Program-made: the position numbers and the translations under genes
Notes under the pieces: generated by a model
Told to the model about the DNA's origin: nothing
The model's input: the letters and a program-made list of their open reading frames with translations, nothing else
The model's database searches: none
Shown: positions 8,102 to 16,314 of the stretch, piece by piece
Numbering within the stretch: position 1 is the stretch's first letter
Layout of the letters: every line of letters begins with the position of its first letter
NCBI RefSeq assembly: GCF_022761015.1
Contig: NZ_JAKWJQ010000001.1
Coordinates: 558,001 to 622,000, forward strand
Direction: 5' to 3'
Origin: Humibacter sp. RRB41
GTDB taxonomy: Bacteria; Actinomycetota; Actinomycetes; Actinomycetales; Microbacteriaceae
DNA length: 64,000 nucleotides

Positions 8102-9106
8102 TCAGCGGCCGAGGTAGCGGTGCAGGAAGGCGGCGATGTCGGAGCGGGTCGAGGCATCGAGCTCGGCGATCGAGTGCGCGTTGCCGGGGACCACGCGTGA
8201 GACGTGCGGCACGCCGGCCTTCGCCAGTGCCATGGCGAACGCCTCGCCCTGTTCGTGGGGAACGAAGTCGCCGGCCGAGCCCTGGATGAACGTGGGCGGG
8301 TCGCTCGAGTCGACGTGCGTGATCGCGGACGCCGTCGCCGCTTGCGGGCAGTTCGCGAACGTCGAGCATCCGAGGTAGTCCAGCTCGATGCGCTGGATGC
8401 CTGCGCCTGGGCGCCCGAGGGTCTGCCCCTTCGCCGTCATGTCGACGGGCCCTGAGATCTCGGCGACAGCCGCCACGCGGGTTCCGCGATCCGTCGCGCC
8501 CGACCCGCGAGTGGCGAGCAGTGCGGCCATGCTTCCGCCCGCCGAACCGCCGAAGACTCCGATGCGCTTCGGATCGATGCCGTAGCGCGCCACCGTCGAT
8601 GCCGTGCGCATCCACGTGATCGCCTTCGCGAGCTCGTCGATCGCCACCGGGAACCGCGACCGAGGCACCAGAGAGTAGTCGGCCGAGAAGGTCACGAAGC
8701 CTTCCGACGCGAGCCACTGGCACACGGAGTGCCAGCCGGCGGTTGACTTGTCGCCATGCGTCCACGCGCCGCCGTGCACGACGAGCACCGCGGGCCGGCT
8801 CGATCCCGTCGTCAGCGGCAGGCAGACATCCAGCCGCTGCGATGCGCCACCCGCGACGGCGTATCGAACGTTCGCGACGGTGCGGATGCCATTGGGTGCC
8901 ACGAACGAGCCGATCCCCGTGGCACTTCCCGCCACGCCGCCCGCGGCCGACGCGGAACCGGTATCGGTGCCGCTCGCGCGCTGCGTGCCGCCGACGACTC
9001 CGACCGCGATCGCGGTGGCGGCGACGACGATTGCCGCCGCGGAGAAGAGAAGGGCGCGCAGGCGACGCCCGTGCGGGCGACGGCCCTCCGGTTGTGCTGT
9101 GTTCAC
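8102..9106 (-). CDS. Membrane-anchored alpha/beta hydrolase (esterase)
   Basis: This 334-residue protein has a basic N-terminus and one hydrophobic segment (LLFSAAAIVVAATAIAVGVV), so it is exported or anchored outside. The catalytic domain carries the oxyanion motif LVVHGGAW, the nucleophile elbow GGSAGGS, and a late His in PGNAHSI with an Asp in the GDFVPH region. This is the pattern of hormone-sensitive lipase or feruloyl-esterase-like (BD-FAE) enzymes, which hydrolyse carboxylic esters. I used the GTG at 9106; a GTG at 9175 is in frame upstream. It is divergent from the LtrA gene and transcribed towards the GNAT gene. Confidence 0.82.
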   Translation of the reverse strand: MNTAQPEGRRPHGRRLRALLFSAAAIVVAATAIAVGVVGGTQRASGTDTGSASAAGGVAGSATGIGSFVAPNGIRTVANVRYAVAGGASQRLDVCLPLTTGSSRPAVLVVHGGAWTHGDKSTAGWHSVCQWLASEGFVTFSADYSLVPRSRFPVAIDELAKAITWMRTASTVARYGIDPKRIGVFGGSAGGSMAALLATRGSGATDRGTRVAAVAEISGPVDMTAKGQTLGRPGAGIQRIELDYLGCSTFANCPQAATASAITHVDSSDPPTFIQGSAGDFVPHEQGEAFAMALAKAGVPHVSRVVPGNAHSIAELDASTRSDIAAFLHRYLGR

Positions 9107-9266
9107 AGTGGTCGGGATTCTTCGAGGGTGTAGCTGTCTGCTCAATGGGGCAGGCTGCAAACGAGAATATGTCACTGCGTGCCCGAAACCCTGATCGGGA
9201 GCACGTATCGGAGCCGAACCGGTCTGCGGATCTTCTCAGTCGGTCGCGGGCATCCGACAATGGGGC

Positions 9267-10415
9267 GTGACCGATTCCCCGAAGGCGACCCGGCCCGTGG
9301 GGCGCGCGGGGCGCATCGCCTCGCGAGTGTCGACGCTCGAGCTGCTGTTCGACCTCGTCTTCGTGTTCACCGTGAGCCAGGTGGCGGGGTCGATCGTCGA
9401 GCATCCGACCGTGATCGTCGCGGTTCAGGCGGCGATCACGGTCGGCATCGTGTGGTGGATGTACGCCGCCTACTCGTGGCTGACCAACCAGGCGGCGCAG
9501 CAGACTGTGCTGAGCCGGCTGTTGCTGATCGCGGCGATGGCGACATTCCTCGTGATGTCGCTGGCGATCGCCGATGTCTGGGGCGACAGCGGCGTGCTTT
9601 TCGGCATCTGCTACGCCGTGGTCGTGGTGATCCACGCCGGCATGTTCATTGCACGCGGAGGCATCAGTGGCATGCGCGCGATGCTGCGGGTCGGACCGCT
9701 CAACCTGCTCGCAGCGATCAGCCTGATCGCCTCGGGATTCGTCGGCGAACCGTACAAGTGGCCCTTCCTGCTCGCGCCGTATGTCTGCTTCGCGATCTCT
9801 GGCCTGATCGCGCGGCGGGTGGGGTTGCCACTCGGTCCTGCACACTTCGTCGAGCGGCACGGCCTCGTCATGATCATCGTGTTCGGTGAATCGATCGTCT
9901 CGGTCGGCGCCGGGCTCGTCGGCCGTGAGCTCGGCCCAGCAGTGGTGGCAGGAGCGGTGGCGACGGTTGCCGTCGTGGCCGCTCTCTGGTGGTGCTACTT
10001 CTCCGGAGACGACGACCGGGCGGTCGCTGTGATGACGGCTGCCTCGCCGCAGCGCCGCGCCGCCCTCGGCATGAGCGCGTTCTACGCGGATCACCTGGTG
10101 ATGATCGTCGGGCTGATCTTCTTGGCGGCTGGGCTCCACGGTTCGCTCGTCGACGCGTTCGCGATCGCTTCACCTCCGTTCGTCTGGTTCGTTGCCGTCG
10201 GAGCCGCGATGTTCGTTGCGGGTGAGGCGATGTTCCGACTCGCCCTTCGGCTGGGACCGATCGGCGTTCGCCTGATCGGCGTGCTGGTCGTGCTCGCCAC
10301 GGCGTTCGTCGGGCTGGTTGCCCCGGTGATCGTTCAGCTCGCCGCAGTGGTCGTCGTGCTCGTGGTGATGCTGGTCGTCGAGGCTGCCGTGCGACGTTGG
10401 AGAATCGCCGGCTGA
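9267..10415 (+). CDS. ltrA: Low temperature requirement protein A (LtrA) family
   Basis: This 382-residue integral membrane protein has about ten hydrophobic helices. It shows the LtrA signature near the start (STLELLFDLVFVFTVSQV) and again at HGLVMIIVFGESIVSVGAG. The family was named for a Listeria gene needed for growth in the cold; the molecular function is still unclear. GTG at 9267 is preceded by GACAAT five bases upstream and by no good ribosome binding site, so it may be leaderless. It lies next to a DEAD-box helicase, a class of protein often induced by cold. The neighbourhood therefore fits cold adaptation, but this is inference. Confidence 0.88.
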   Translation: MTDSPKATRPVGRAGRIASRVSTLELLFDLVFVFTVSQVAGSIVEHPTVIVAVQAAITVGIVWWMYAAYSWLTNQAAQQTVLSRLLLIAAMATFLVMSLAIADVWGDSGVLFGICYAVVVVIHAGMFIARGGISGMRAMLRVGPLNLLAAISLIASGFVGEPYKWPFLLAPYVCFAISGLIARRVGLPLGPAHFVERHGLVMIIVFGESIVSVGAGLVGRELGPAVVAGAVATVAVVAALWWCYFSGDDDRAVAVMTAASPQRRAALGMSAFYADHLVMIVGLIFLAAGLHGSLVDAFAIASPPFVWFVAVGAAMFVAGEAMFRLALRLGPIGVRLIGVLVVLATAFVGLVAPVIVQLAAVVVVLVVMLVVEAAVRRWRIAG

Positions 10416-10424
10416 GGCCGCTCA

Positions 10425-10441
10425 GCCCGCTGCCAGCGGGC
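10425..10441 (+). terminator. Stem-loop after ltrA
   Basis: GCCCGCT-GCC-AGCGGGC forms a perfect 7-base GC stem with a 3-base loop ten bases after the ltrA stop codon. There is no T-tract, so it is a weak terminator candidate. Confidence 0.4.
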
Positions 10442-10676
10442 ATCCTGTACTGTTATCTGGTCGGCTCTGGACACCGCGCAGTGAGCGTGGATGGGTTTGT
10501 AAGTTCGTTGGGCCGGTTCCGCTGGTGCACTCGCACCGATCGACAAGCGGATAACCACTGTATGTGAACGGCCCTCACGGTGGCAGCTGAGTGCTGTCTG
10601 CCCAAGGTTCTGCAAGGACGCGACGTACTGTCGCGGTTTCTGCCATGCACACCTAAGACAACCCAGAGAAATCATC
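10442..10676 (+). promoter_or_regulatory. Long leader region of the DEAD-box helicase gene
   Basis: About 235 bases separate the ltrA terminator-like hairpin from the helicase start and hold no reading frame I can support. The region contains short stems such as GGTGC-ACTC-GCACC (10524-10537). Long structured leaders are common for cold-induced helicase genes. I cannot identify a known RNA family here. Confidence 0.3.
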
Positions 10677-12860
10677 ATGCCTAAGAACAAGAAGCCGACT
10701 GGCGGCCGTGTCGCGCGCGATTTCGATCCGCGCTACGCCGACAAGAAGTCCGGTGTGAAGCCCGGCAGCCGTAGCGCCGGCCACCGCGGGTATCGCGCGA
10801 CCGACCAATCGGATGCCGCCCCCAAGCGTCGCTGGACCGCCGACGAGCGCGCCGCCCGCGGTGTCGCTCCCGTGCGTCCGCGCGGCGGAGCACGAGGCGA
10901 ATCCGCGTACCCCTCGCGCGACCGCTCCGATGACCGCGCTCCGCGCACCGACCGCCGTGATGGCGGCTATCGCGGCAACCGCGACGAGGCTCGCCCGAAC
11001 CGCGACGACCGCCCGTACCGTGGCCGCGACGAGCGTCAGCAGCGCGACGACCGTCAGCGTGGGGAGCGTTCGTACCGCGACGACCGCGCACCCCGTTCGT
11101 ACGATGGCGACCGCCGGCGTCAGAACGACGACCGTCCGGCCCGTCGTTTCAACGACGAGCGTCCGCGTCGCGACTTCAACGATGACCGTCCCCGCCGTCA
11201 GTTCAACGACGATCGTCCGCGTCGTGACTCGAACGACGAGCGTCCGCGTCGCGAGTTCAACAGCGACCGTCCCCGTCGTGACTCCAACAACGACCGCCCG
11301 CGTCGTCAGTTCGAGAACGACCGTCCCCGCCGCAGCTTCGATGAGGATCGTCCGCGTCGCACCTTCAGCGACGATCGTCCCCGTCGTGAGCAGAGCGATG
11401 ACCGTCCGCGCCGTCAGTACAACGACGAGCGTCCGCGCCGCAACTTCGACAACGACCGTCCACGTCGCACCTTCAGCGACGATCGCCCGCGTCGTCAGTT
11501 CAACGAGGACCGTCCGCGCCGTTCCAACGACGCCCGCAGCACGGAAGCCCCGCGCGAGCAGCGCGCGAGCGATTTCTACCCGAAGCGCGACGAGCAGCAC
11601 GCCACGCACACGTCCAACGACGACGTCGTGCTCGAGCGCCTGCAGGCGGATGCGATCCAGGCATCCGATGTCGACGGCGTGACCTTCGGCGACCTCGGTC
11701 TCGGTGGCAACATCGAGCGAGTTCTGGCTGAGCTCGGTGCTGCTGCACCGTTCCCGATCCAGGCCGCGACGATCCCCGACGTGCTCTCGGGGCGCGATGT
11801 GCTCGGCCGCGGTCGTACAGGCAGTGGCAAGACGATCGCCTTCGGTGCTCCGCTGGTCGAGCGTCTCATGCAGCTCTGGTCGGAGTCGGGTCGCGCGAGC
11901 GGCAAGCGCACCATGGGACGCTCGCCGCGCGCACTGATCATGGCGCCGACCCGCGAGCTCGCTCTGCAGATCGACCGCACGGTGCAGCCGATCGCGCGCA
12001 GCGTCGGACTGTTCACCACCCAGATCTACGGCGGCGTGCCGCAGGCCCGCCAGGTGGGTGCATTGCGTCGCGGCGTCGACATCGTGATCGGCACGCCCGG
12101 TCGCATCGAGGACCTCATCGAGCAGGGCCATCTCGACCTCAGCGAGGTCGTCATCACGGTTCTCGACGAGGCCGACCACATGTGCGACCTCGGGTTCCTC
12201 GAGCCGGTGCAGCGCATCCTGCGTCGCACGAGCGATGGCGGCCAGAAGCTGCTGTTCTCGGCGACGCTCGACACCGGTGTTGCCGCTCTGGTGAAGGAGT
12301 TCCTCGTGGAGCCGGCCGTGCACGAGGTCGCGGGTGAGGATCAGGCATCCGGCACTATCGACCACCGCGTGTTCGTGATCGAGCACCGCGACAAGGGTGC
12401 GATCGTCGAGCAGCTGACCGACCGCGACGGCAAGACGCTGGTCTTCGCCCGTACGCGTGCGTTCGCGGAACAGCTCGCTGAGCAGCTCGACGACGCCGGC
12501 ATTCCGGCCGTCTCGCTGCACGGCGACCTCAGCCAGTCGCGCCGTCAGCGCAACCTCGACAAGTTGTCGAACGGTCGAGTCTCGGTGCTCGTGGCGACGG
12601 ATGTCGCTGCTCGCGGCATCCACGTCGACGACATCGACCTGGTCATCCAGGCGGATGCCCCGGACGAGTACAAGACGTACCTGCACCGCTCCGGCCGCAC
12701 CGGTCGCGCCGGCAAGCCCGGCACGGTGGTCACACTGATCCCGCGCCAGCGCCGTCGTCGCATGACCGAGCTGCTCGGTCGCGCGGAGATCGAGGCGGCG
12801 TTCGAGGATGTCGTCGCAGGCGACGCCCGCATCAGCGACGTCGTCGCCAAGGCCGAGTAG
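10677..12860 (+). CDS. DEAD-box RNA helicase with long repetitive Arg/Asp N-terminal tail
   Basis: This 727-residue protein has a complete superfamily 2 core: GRTGSGKT (about residue 379), PTRELA, TPGR, VLDEAD (about 497), SAT (about 526), VATDVAARG and HRSGRTGRAG (about 670). It should unwind or remodel RNA using ATP, in cold adaptation, ribosome assembly or mRNA decay. The first 300 residues are unusual for a helicase: a basic, disordered tail. In it, residues about 153-283 are roughly 14 tandem units of nine residues built on DRPRRxFND, encoded by a 27-base repeat. In many DEAD-box proteins the basic tail is C-terminal; here it precedes the core. Confidence 0.92.
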   Translation: MPKNKKPTGGRVARDFDPRYADKKSGVKPGSRSAGHRGYRATDQSDAAPKRRWTADERAARGVAPVRPRGGARGESAYPSRDRSDDRAPRTDRRDGGYRGNRDEARPNRDDRPYRGRDERQQRDDRQRGERSYRDDRAPRSYDGDRRRQNDDRPARRFNDERPRRDFNDDRPRRQFNDDRPRRDSNDERPRREFNSDRPRRDSNNDRPRRQFENDRPRRSFDEDRPRRTFSDDRPRREQSDDRPRRQYNDERPRRNFDNDRPRRTFSDDRPRRQFNEDRPRRSNDARSTEAPREQRASDFYPKRDEQHATHTSNDDVVLERLQADAIQASDVDGVTFGDLGLGGNIERVLAELGAAAPFPIQAATIPDVLSGRDVLGRGRTGSGKTIAFGAPLVERLMQLWSESGRASGKRTMGRSPRALIMAPTRELALQIDRTVQPIARSVGLFTTQIYGGVPQARQVGALRRGVDIVIGTPGRIEDLIEQGHLDLSEVVITVLDEADHMCDLGFLEPVQRILRRTSDGGQKLLFSATLDTGVAALVKEFLVEPAVHEVAGEDQASGTIDHRVFVIEHRDKGAIVEQLTDRDGKTLVFARTRAFAEQLAEQLDDAGIPAVSLHGDLSQSRRQRNLDKLSNGRVSVLVATDVAARGIHVDDIDLVIQADAPDEYKTYLHRSGRTGRAGKPGTVVTLIPRQRRRRMTELLGRAEIEAAFEDVVAGDARISDVVAKAE
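11133..11530 (+). repeat. 27-base tandem coding repeat in the helicase gene
   Basis: About 14 imperfect copies of a 27-base unit centred on GACCGTCCGCGTCGT encode RPRR every nine residues. The positions between RPRR blocks alternate Q/D/E/S/T with F/S/Y and N/D, so the charge pattern is conserved while the bases drift. Confidence 0.85.
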
Positions 12861-12865
12861 CCACA

Positions 12866-12904
12866 GCGCCAGGTGCCGGCAGCCCCGCTGCCAGCACCTG
12901 GCGC
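12866..12904 (+). terminator. Strong stem-loop terminator after the helicase gene
   Basis: The arms 12866-12882 and 12888-12904 pair over 17 bases with a single mismatch around a 5-base loop (CCCCG). The outer stem reads GCGCCAGGTGC with GCACCTGGCGC. There is no T-tract. The outer 9 base pairs are shared with a second hairpin at 20865-20918. Confidence 0.75.
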
Positions 12905-12912
12905 ACACCCCA

Positions 12913-12994
12913 CCCACCCGAGAACAGGACGAGTGTTCCGCAACAGGACGTTTTCGCCTGTTCTGGGTGGGAGAGCGCGGTCCGTCCTGTTTTC
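12913..12994. repeat. Cluster of AACAGGAC repeats in both orientations
   Basis: GAACAGGACG (12922), CAACAGGACG (12941), an inverted CCTGTTC (12957-12963) and CGTCCTGTTTTC (about 12983) lie within 80 bases. The outer copies also form a long imperfect dyad, 12913-12928 with 12957-12971. This may be a multi-site operator, or a second terminator, ahead of the small Pro-rich gene. Confidence 0.4.
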
Positions 12995-13071
12995 AGGTGG
13001 GCCGCGCTTTGCTGTCGATGTCGACGCGTCAACCCCTGGCGGAATCGGGCAGCAGGCGCGAGCGTCTCCTC

Positions 13072-13338
13072 ATGACCGAAGCACCGAACATCCGCGACGA
13101 CACGCACGTGCCCGACGTTCCCCGAACGCCTGACCCTCCCGGAACGCCGGAATCCCCAACGCCCGACCAGCCGAATCAGCCTGGCGGCCCAGGTACGCCC
13201 TCCGAGCCGACCGTGCCGTCGCCCAGCGAACCCAGTGTGCCCACCCCGGTCGAGCCGACCTTCCCCGACCCGACGGAACCGAATCCGACCGCGCCGCCCG
13301 AGAATCCCGGTGCTCCACGCGCAATCACTCATTCATAG
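13072..13338 (+). CDS. Small proline-rich protein of unknown function
   Basis: This 88-residue, acidic, proline-rich protein (about 30 percent Pro) is built of PxxP-like units such as TPESPTPDQP and PSEPSVPTPVEP. It has no signal peptide, Cys or hydrophobic stretch. It would be extended and disordered. I do not recognise a family. The ribosome binding site is poor. Its low complexity means it could be a chance open frame, but an ATG start and a long run of non-random Pro codons argue for a gene. It lies downstream of the AACAGGAC repeat cluster. Confidence 0.45.
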   Translation: MTEAPNIRDDTHVPDVPRTPDPPGTPESPTPDQPNQPGGPGTPSEPTVPSPSEPSVPTPVEPTFPDPTEPNPTAPPENPGAPRAITHS

Positions 13339-13466
13339 TGCGCATTGGTGTCGCCGCGCGAGATCGGCTGATAGCTTCGCGATAGTTACGAAGAGCCCAG
13401 CTGGCTGCCTGTTTGGTAGGTCCGGCGCGTTTCGCCAGAGAATTGCTCGAGGCGGGGCATTCGTAG

Positions 13467-14912
13467 ATGGGATTCGCAATGTTGTCGACTTTCCGTCCGG
13501 CTCTGCTGTCATCGCTCGCCGCTCTTGCCTTGGTGGGTCTCGGCCTCGCGGCACCCACTTCCGCAGCGGCCACGTCCAAGACGACCTTCGTTGCGCCCAA
13601 TGGCAGCGATCGCGCTGCCGGCACTATCAGTGCGCCACTTCAGACGGTGCAGGAGGCCGTGAAACGACTCCACGGAGGCGGAACTGTGGATGTCCGCGGC
13701 GGCCGCTATTACCAAAAGGTCGATTTGACCGGTGCTACCGGTGTCACGATCGAGGCCTATCGACACGAACACGTGATACTCGACGGCTCACGGTTCAAGC
13801 CCGCGGATGGCCGATCCGCGATGGTGAATATCGCCGGCAGTTCCCATGTGACGCTGTCGGGCCTGGAGATAACCGATTATCGGTCCAGCGAATTGGATGC
13901 CATGCCGATCGGAATCTATGTGCACGGAGCCGACGATCACATTCGTATCAGCGGCAATCACGTGCATGATCTCGGCAATGACAACCAGACCCTTGGCAGC
14001 TTCGATATCAACGCTCACGGCATCGCCGTCTACGGGGACAATGCCTCTCACTCCATCAGCGACCTGACGATCAGCAAGAACACGGTCGATCACCTCAGCC
14101 TTGGCGCGAGCGAGAGCGTCGTGGTCAATGGGAACGTCGACGGATGGTCCATCTCGGGCAACGACATCCACGACAACAACAACATCGGAATCGACGCGAT
14201 CGGCTACGAACCGACACTTTCGGGCAAGTACCGGTACACCGATCTCAATCGAGCGAGAAACGGTGTGATTTCAGATAACACCGTGAGCTACATCAGGTCG
14301 CAGGGCAACCCCGCGTACTACGAGGACGGCGTTTGGTGCAATTGCGCCGACGGGATCTACGTCGATGGGGCCACACACATCGCGATTCGAAACAACGTGG
14401 TCACGGGCAACGACATCGGAATCGAAGTCGCTGCAGAGAATGCGCGCGGTTCTGCAGACCACGTCGATGTGCGATCGAACACGATCAACAACAGCCTGTA
14501 CGTCGGAATCGCCACCGGAGGTTACTGCGATGGCGCGAGCGACTGCGGCGATGTCAAAACGGGGCAATCCCATGACAATCAGTTCGTCGGCAATACCCTG
14601 CGCAACAACAACAAACTGAACGACGGTTCGCCCGAAGTGCTCATCCAGTTCTACGCGTACGACAACGTGTTCGAGAACAACACCATCACCGCGACCAACG
14701 ACGCCGGCGCCCTTCTTGGGACCGTCGAGCGAGCCGACGCAGACAAGGTCAGCGGCCACAACGTCAGCGACAAGAACACCTTCGCGGTGAGCGGTACGTC
14801 AGATGTCTCGTTCGGATGGCTCGGGAAGACATACTCCAGCTTCAAGGCCTACCAAAAGGCCACGGGTCAGGACCTGCACAGCACTTTGAGCGGGGTGAAG
14901 ACCGGGAGTTGA
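13467..14912 (+). CDS. Secreted right-handed beta-helix repeat protein
   Basis: This 481-residue protein begins with a signal peptide (hydrophobic core LLSSLAALALVGLGLAAP, cleavage near TSAAA). The opening TTFVAPNGSDRAAGTISAPL is typical of secreted parallel beta-helix proteins. It continues as repeated short turns with NxI/NxV patterns (SGNHVHDLG, SKNTVDHLS, RNNVVTGND, RSNTINNSL). Such folds occur in pectate lyases, alginate lyases and other polysaccharide enzymes, and in adhesins. I see no family-specific catalytic set, so the substrate is open. No sortase or membrane anchor follows. A second ATG at 13479 is possible. Confidence 0.82.
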   Translation: MGFAMLSTFRPALLSSLAALALVGLGLAAPTSAAATSKTTFVAPNGSDRAAGTISAPLQTVQEAVKRLHGGGTVDVRGGRYYQKVDLTGATGVTIEAYRHEHVILDGSRFKPADGRSAMVNIAGSSHVTLSGLEITDYRSSELDAMPIGIYVHGADDHIRISGNHVHDLGNDNQTLGSFDINAHGIAVYGDNASHSISDLTISKNTVDHLSLGASESVVVNGNVDGWSISGNDIHDNNNIGIDAIGYEPTLSGKYRYTDLNRARNGVISDNTVSYIRSQGNPAYYEDGVWCNCADGIYVDGATHIAIRNNVVTGNDIGIEVAAENARGSADHVDVRSNTINNSLYVGIATGGYCDGASDCGDVKTGQSHDNQFVGNTLRNNNKLNDGSPEVLIQFYAYDNVFENNTITATNDAGALLGTVERADADKVSGHNVSDKNTFAVSGTSDVSFGWLGKTYSSFKAYQKATGQDLHSTLSGVKTGS

Positions 14913-14965
14913 ACGAACCCCGCTGCAGGTTCTCGAGAGCCGTGCTGATCCAGTGACCCGTCTCG

Positions 14966-15910
14966 CTAGCGTCGGCGCCAGAACACGGCGAGCTGCCCGG
15001 CGAGGGACAGTCCTTGAGCGTGGCCGCCCCGTGCTGCCGGCAGCCGCGTCGACGGATCCAAGGCATTGGCGTTGAACACGTCGCCCGAGCCGGCATCCGG
15101 AAAGACGGTCTCGACTCTGCTGCCGGCGGCGCGCAACTCCTCGACCTGGGTTGCGAGATCCATGCCCCACTCCAGCGGGTGTCGCGATGCGCCGCTGAAT
15201 GGCTCCAGCACGAGCACCTGCCTGTACCCAGCCGCAAGGTCGGCGTTCGAACTGCGTCGATAGGCGCCGTTGATGTATCGGTTCTCGCCGATCTTGTAAG
15301 GCCCTCCGAAGCCGTTGCTCGTGCTGGCGGCAACGGCATCCACCAGGTCGATTCCGCTGCGGCGGTCGAACACGACGGGTACCCCTGTCTGCGCATCGAC
15401 CGCCGTGATCAGCACCCGCTGTTGCGGCCAGTCATGGCTGGGAAGCCGTGCGGCGACGATGTCGTGCCATCGGTTCTGGCCAGAGCGGTCGGATGCTTCC
15501 CTTTCGAGCGCTGCGACACCCATTCTGCGGCGCAGATCGGACGCATCCTCGGCTGCGGCGATGATCGCATTCGACCATTCCATGTAGTTCGGCCCGGAGA
15601 GGTGGCCGCGTCCCCTGTCCGACCTGTCACCGGCCATCGGTGGAGGCCCCTCGGCAAGGATGGCGGCGTAAAGCTCCGCGGGCCGTTTCCCGCTCGTGAT
15701 CTGTGCAGCCACCGTCGAGCCTGCGGATGTCCCGATGATGAGATCGGCCGCGGTGAGATCTACCCCGGCCTCGGACAGGCCGGCGATGAGACCGAGCTGC
15801 CAGGCATTGCCGGCCGCTCCGGCGCCAGCGAGAACCAGAGCCGTGCCGGAGCGATGTTCTTGCACTTCGGCTGGCGTCGTGTGCGCGTTGCGCTGAAGAG
15901 AAAGATTCAT
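14966..15910 (-). CDS. Patatin-like phospholipase family protein
   Basis: This 314-residue protein has the oxyanion-hole loop GAGAAGNAWQLG (residues 29-40) and the nucleophile elbow GTSAGS with Ser62. Patatins use a Ser-Asp dyad in which the Asp sits in a later DG(G/A) motif. Here the matching place reads YINGAYRRSSNADLA, with Asn214 where Asp is expected. The enzyme may therefore be weak or altered, or another acidic residue may serve. It would act on phospholipids or other acyl esters. It lies convergent with the beta-helix gene, 53 bases apart, and starts at an ATG. Confidence 0.82.
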   Translation of the reverse strand: MNLSLQRNAHTTPAEVQEHRSGTALVLAGAGAAGNAWQLGLIAGLSEAGVDLTAADLIIGTSAGSTVAAQITSGKRPAELYAAILAEGPPPMAGDRSDRGRGHLSGPNYMEWSNAIIAAAEDASDLRRRMGVAALEREASDRSGQNRWHDIVAARLPSHDWPQQRVLITAVDAQTGVPVVFDRRSGIDLVDAVAASTSNGFGGPYKIGENRYINGAYRRSSNADLAAGYRQVLVLEPFSGASRHPLEWGMDLATQVEELRAAGSRVETVFPDAGSGDVFNANALDPSTRLPAARGGHAQGLSLAGQLAVFWRRR

Positions 15911-16314
15911 GGTCGTAGCTTTCTGAGAGTGCCTGGCAAGCGCTCCCTGCGACGGCTACGTCAGTCGCGCGATCGTGAACTCGAAGGAGCGCCCAGAGTG
16001 GACAGTGTGTACATCGGGCTCACCTCCTCGGTTCGTGTCACGTTCGTCGAAGAGTCTACGGGTTCACGTTCGGTGGGCCATCCTGCTCGAAGAGAAAGCT
16101 CTTCGACGCGGTCATCCCCGATCACGTGGACAAGGCCGTGAACGCTGTCGCGTTCGACGTCGCGGACGTGCCGGCGTTCGCGGTCGCCCGCGAAGGGGTT
16201 CGTTCTGGGATTTCGCTGCGGTCGCCTGCAACCCGATCGGTCGCCGGATGCGCTTTTCCCGATGGTCGAGTGGCCGCGTGACGAAGTCTCCGGTCATTGT
16301 CTGCCCGCGGCAGC
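15911..16314. other. 404-base stretch without a supportable gene
   Basis: No frame here has both a plausible start and recognisable content. One plus-strand frame (about 16040-16200) reads like protein (YGFTFGGP, then KLFDAVIPDHVDKAV and AFDVADVPAFAVAREG) but has no start and soon degenerates. It could be a gene remnant. The left part presumably holds the promoter of the patatin gene. Confidence 0.35.

Noticed and set aside
10813-11682. A 289-residue Thr/Val-rich plus-strand frame within the helicase repeat region
   Set aside because: It is the +1 frame of the tandem repeat and lacks a start signal.
10653-12917. A 754-residue minus-strand frame with repeating TTRTIVVEL-like units
   Set aside because: The repeats are the antisense reading of the helicase 27-base coding repeat; there is no independent start signal or domain.
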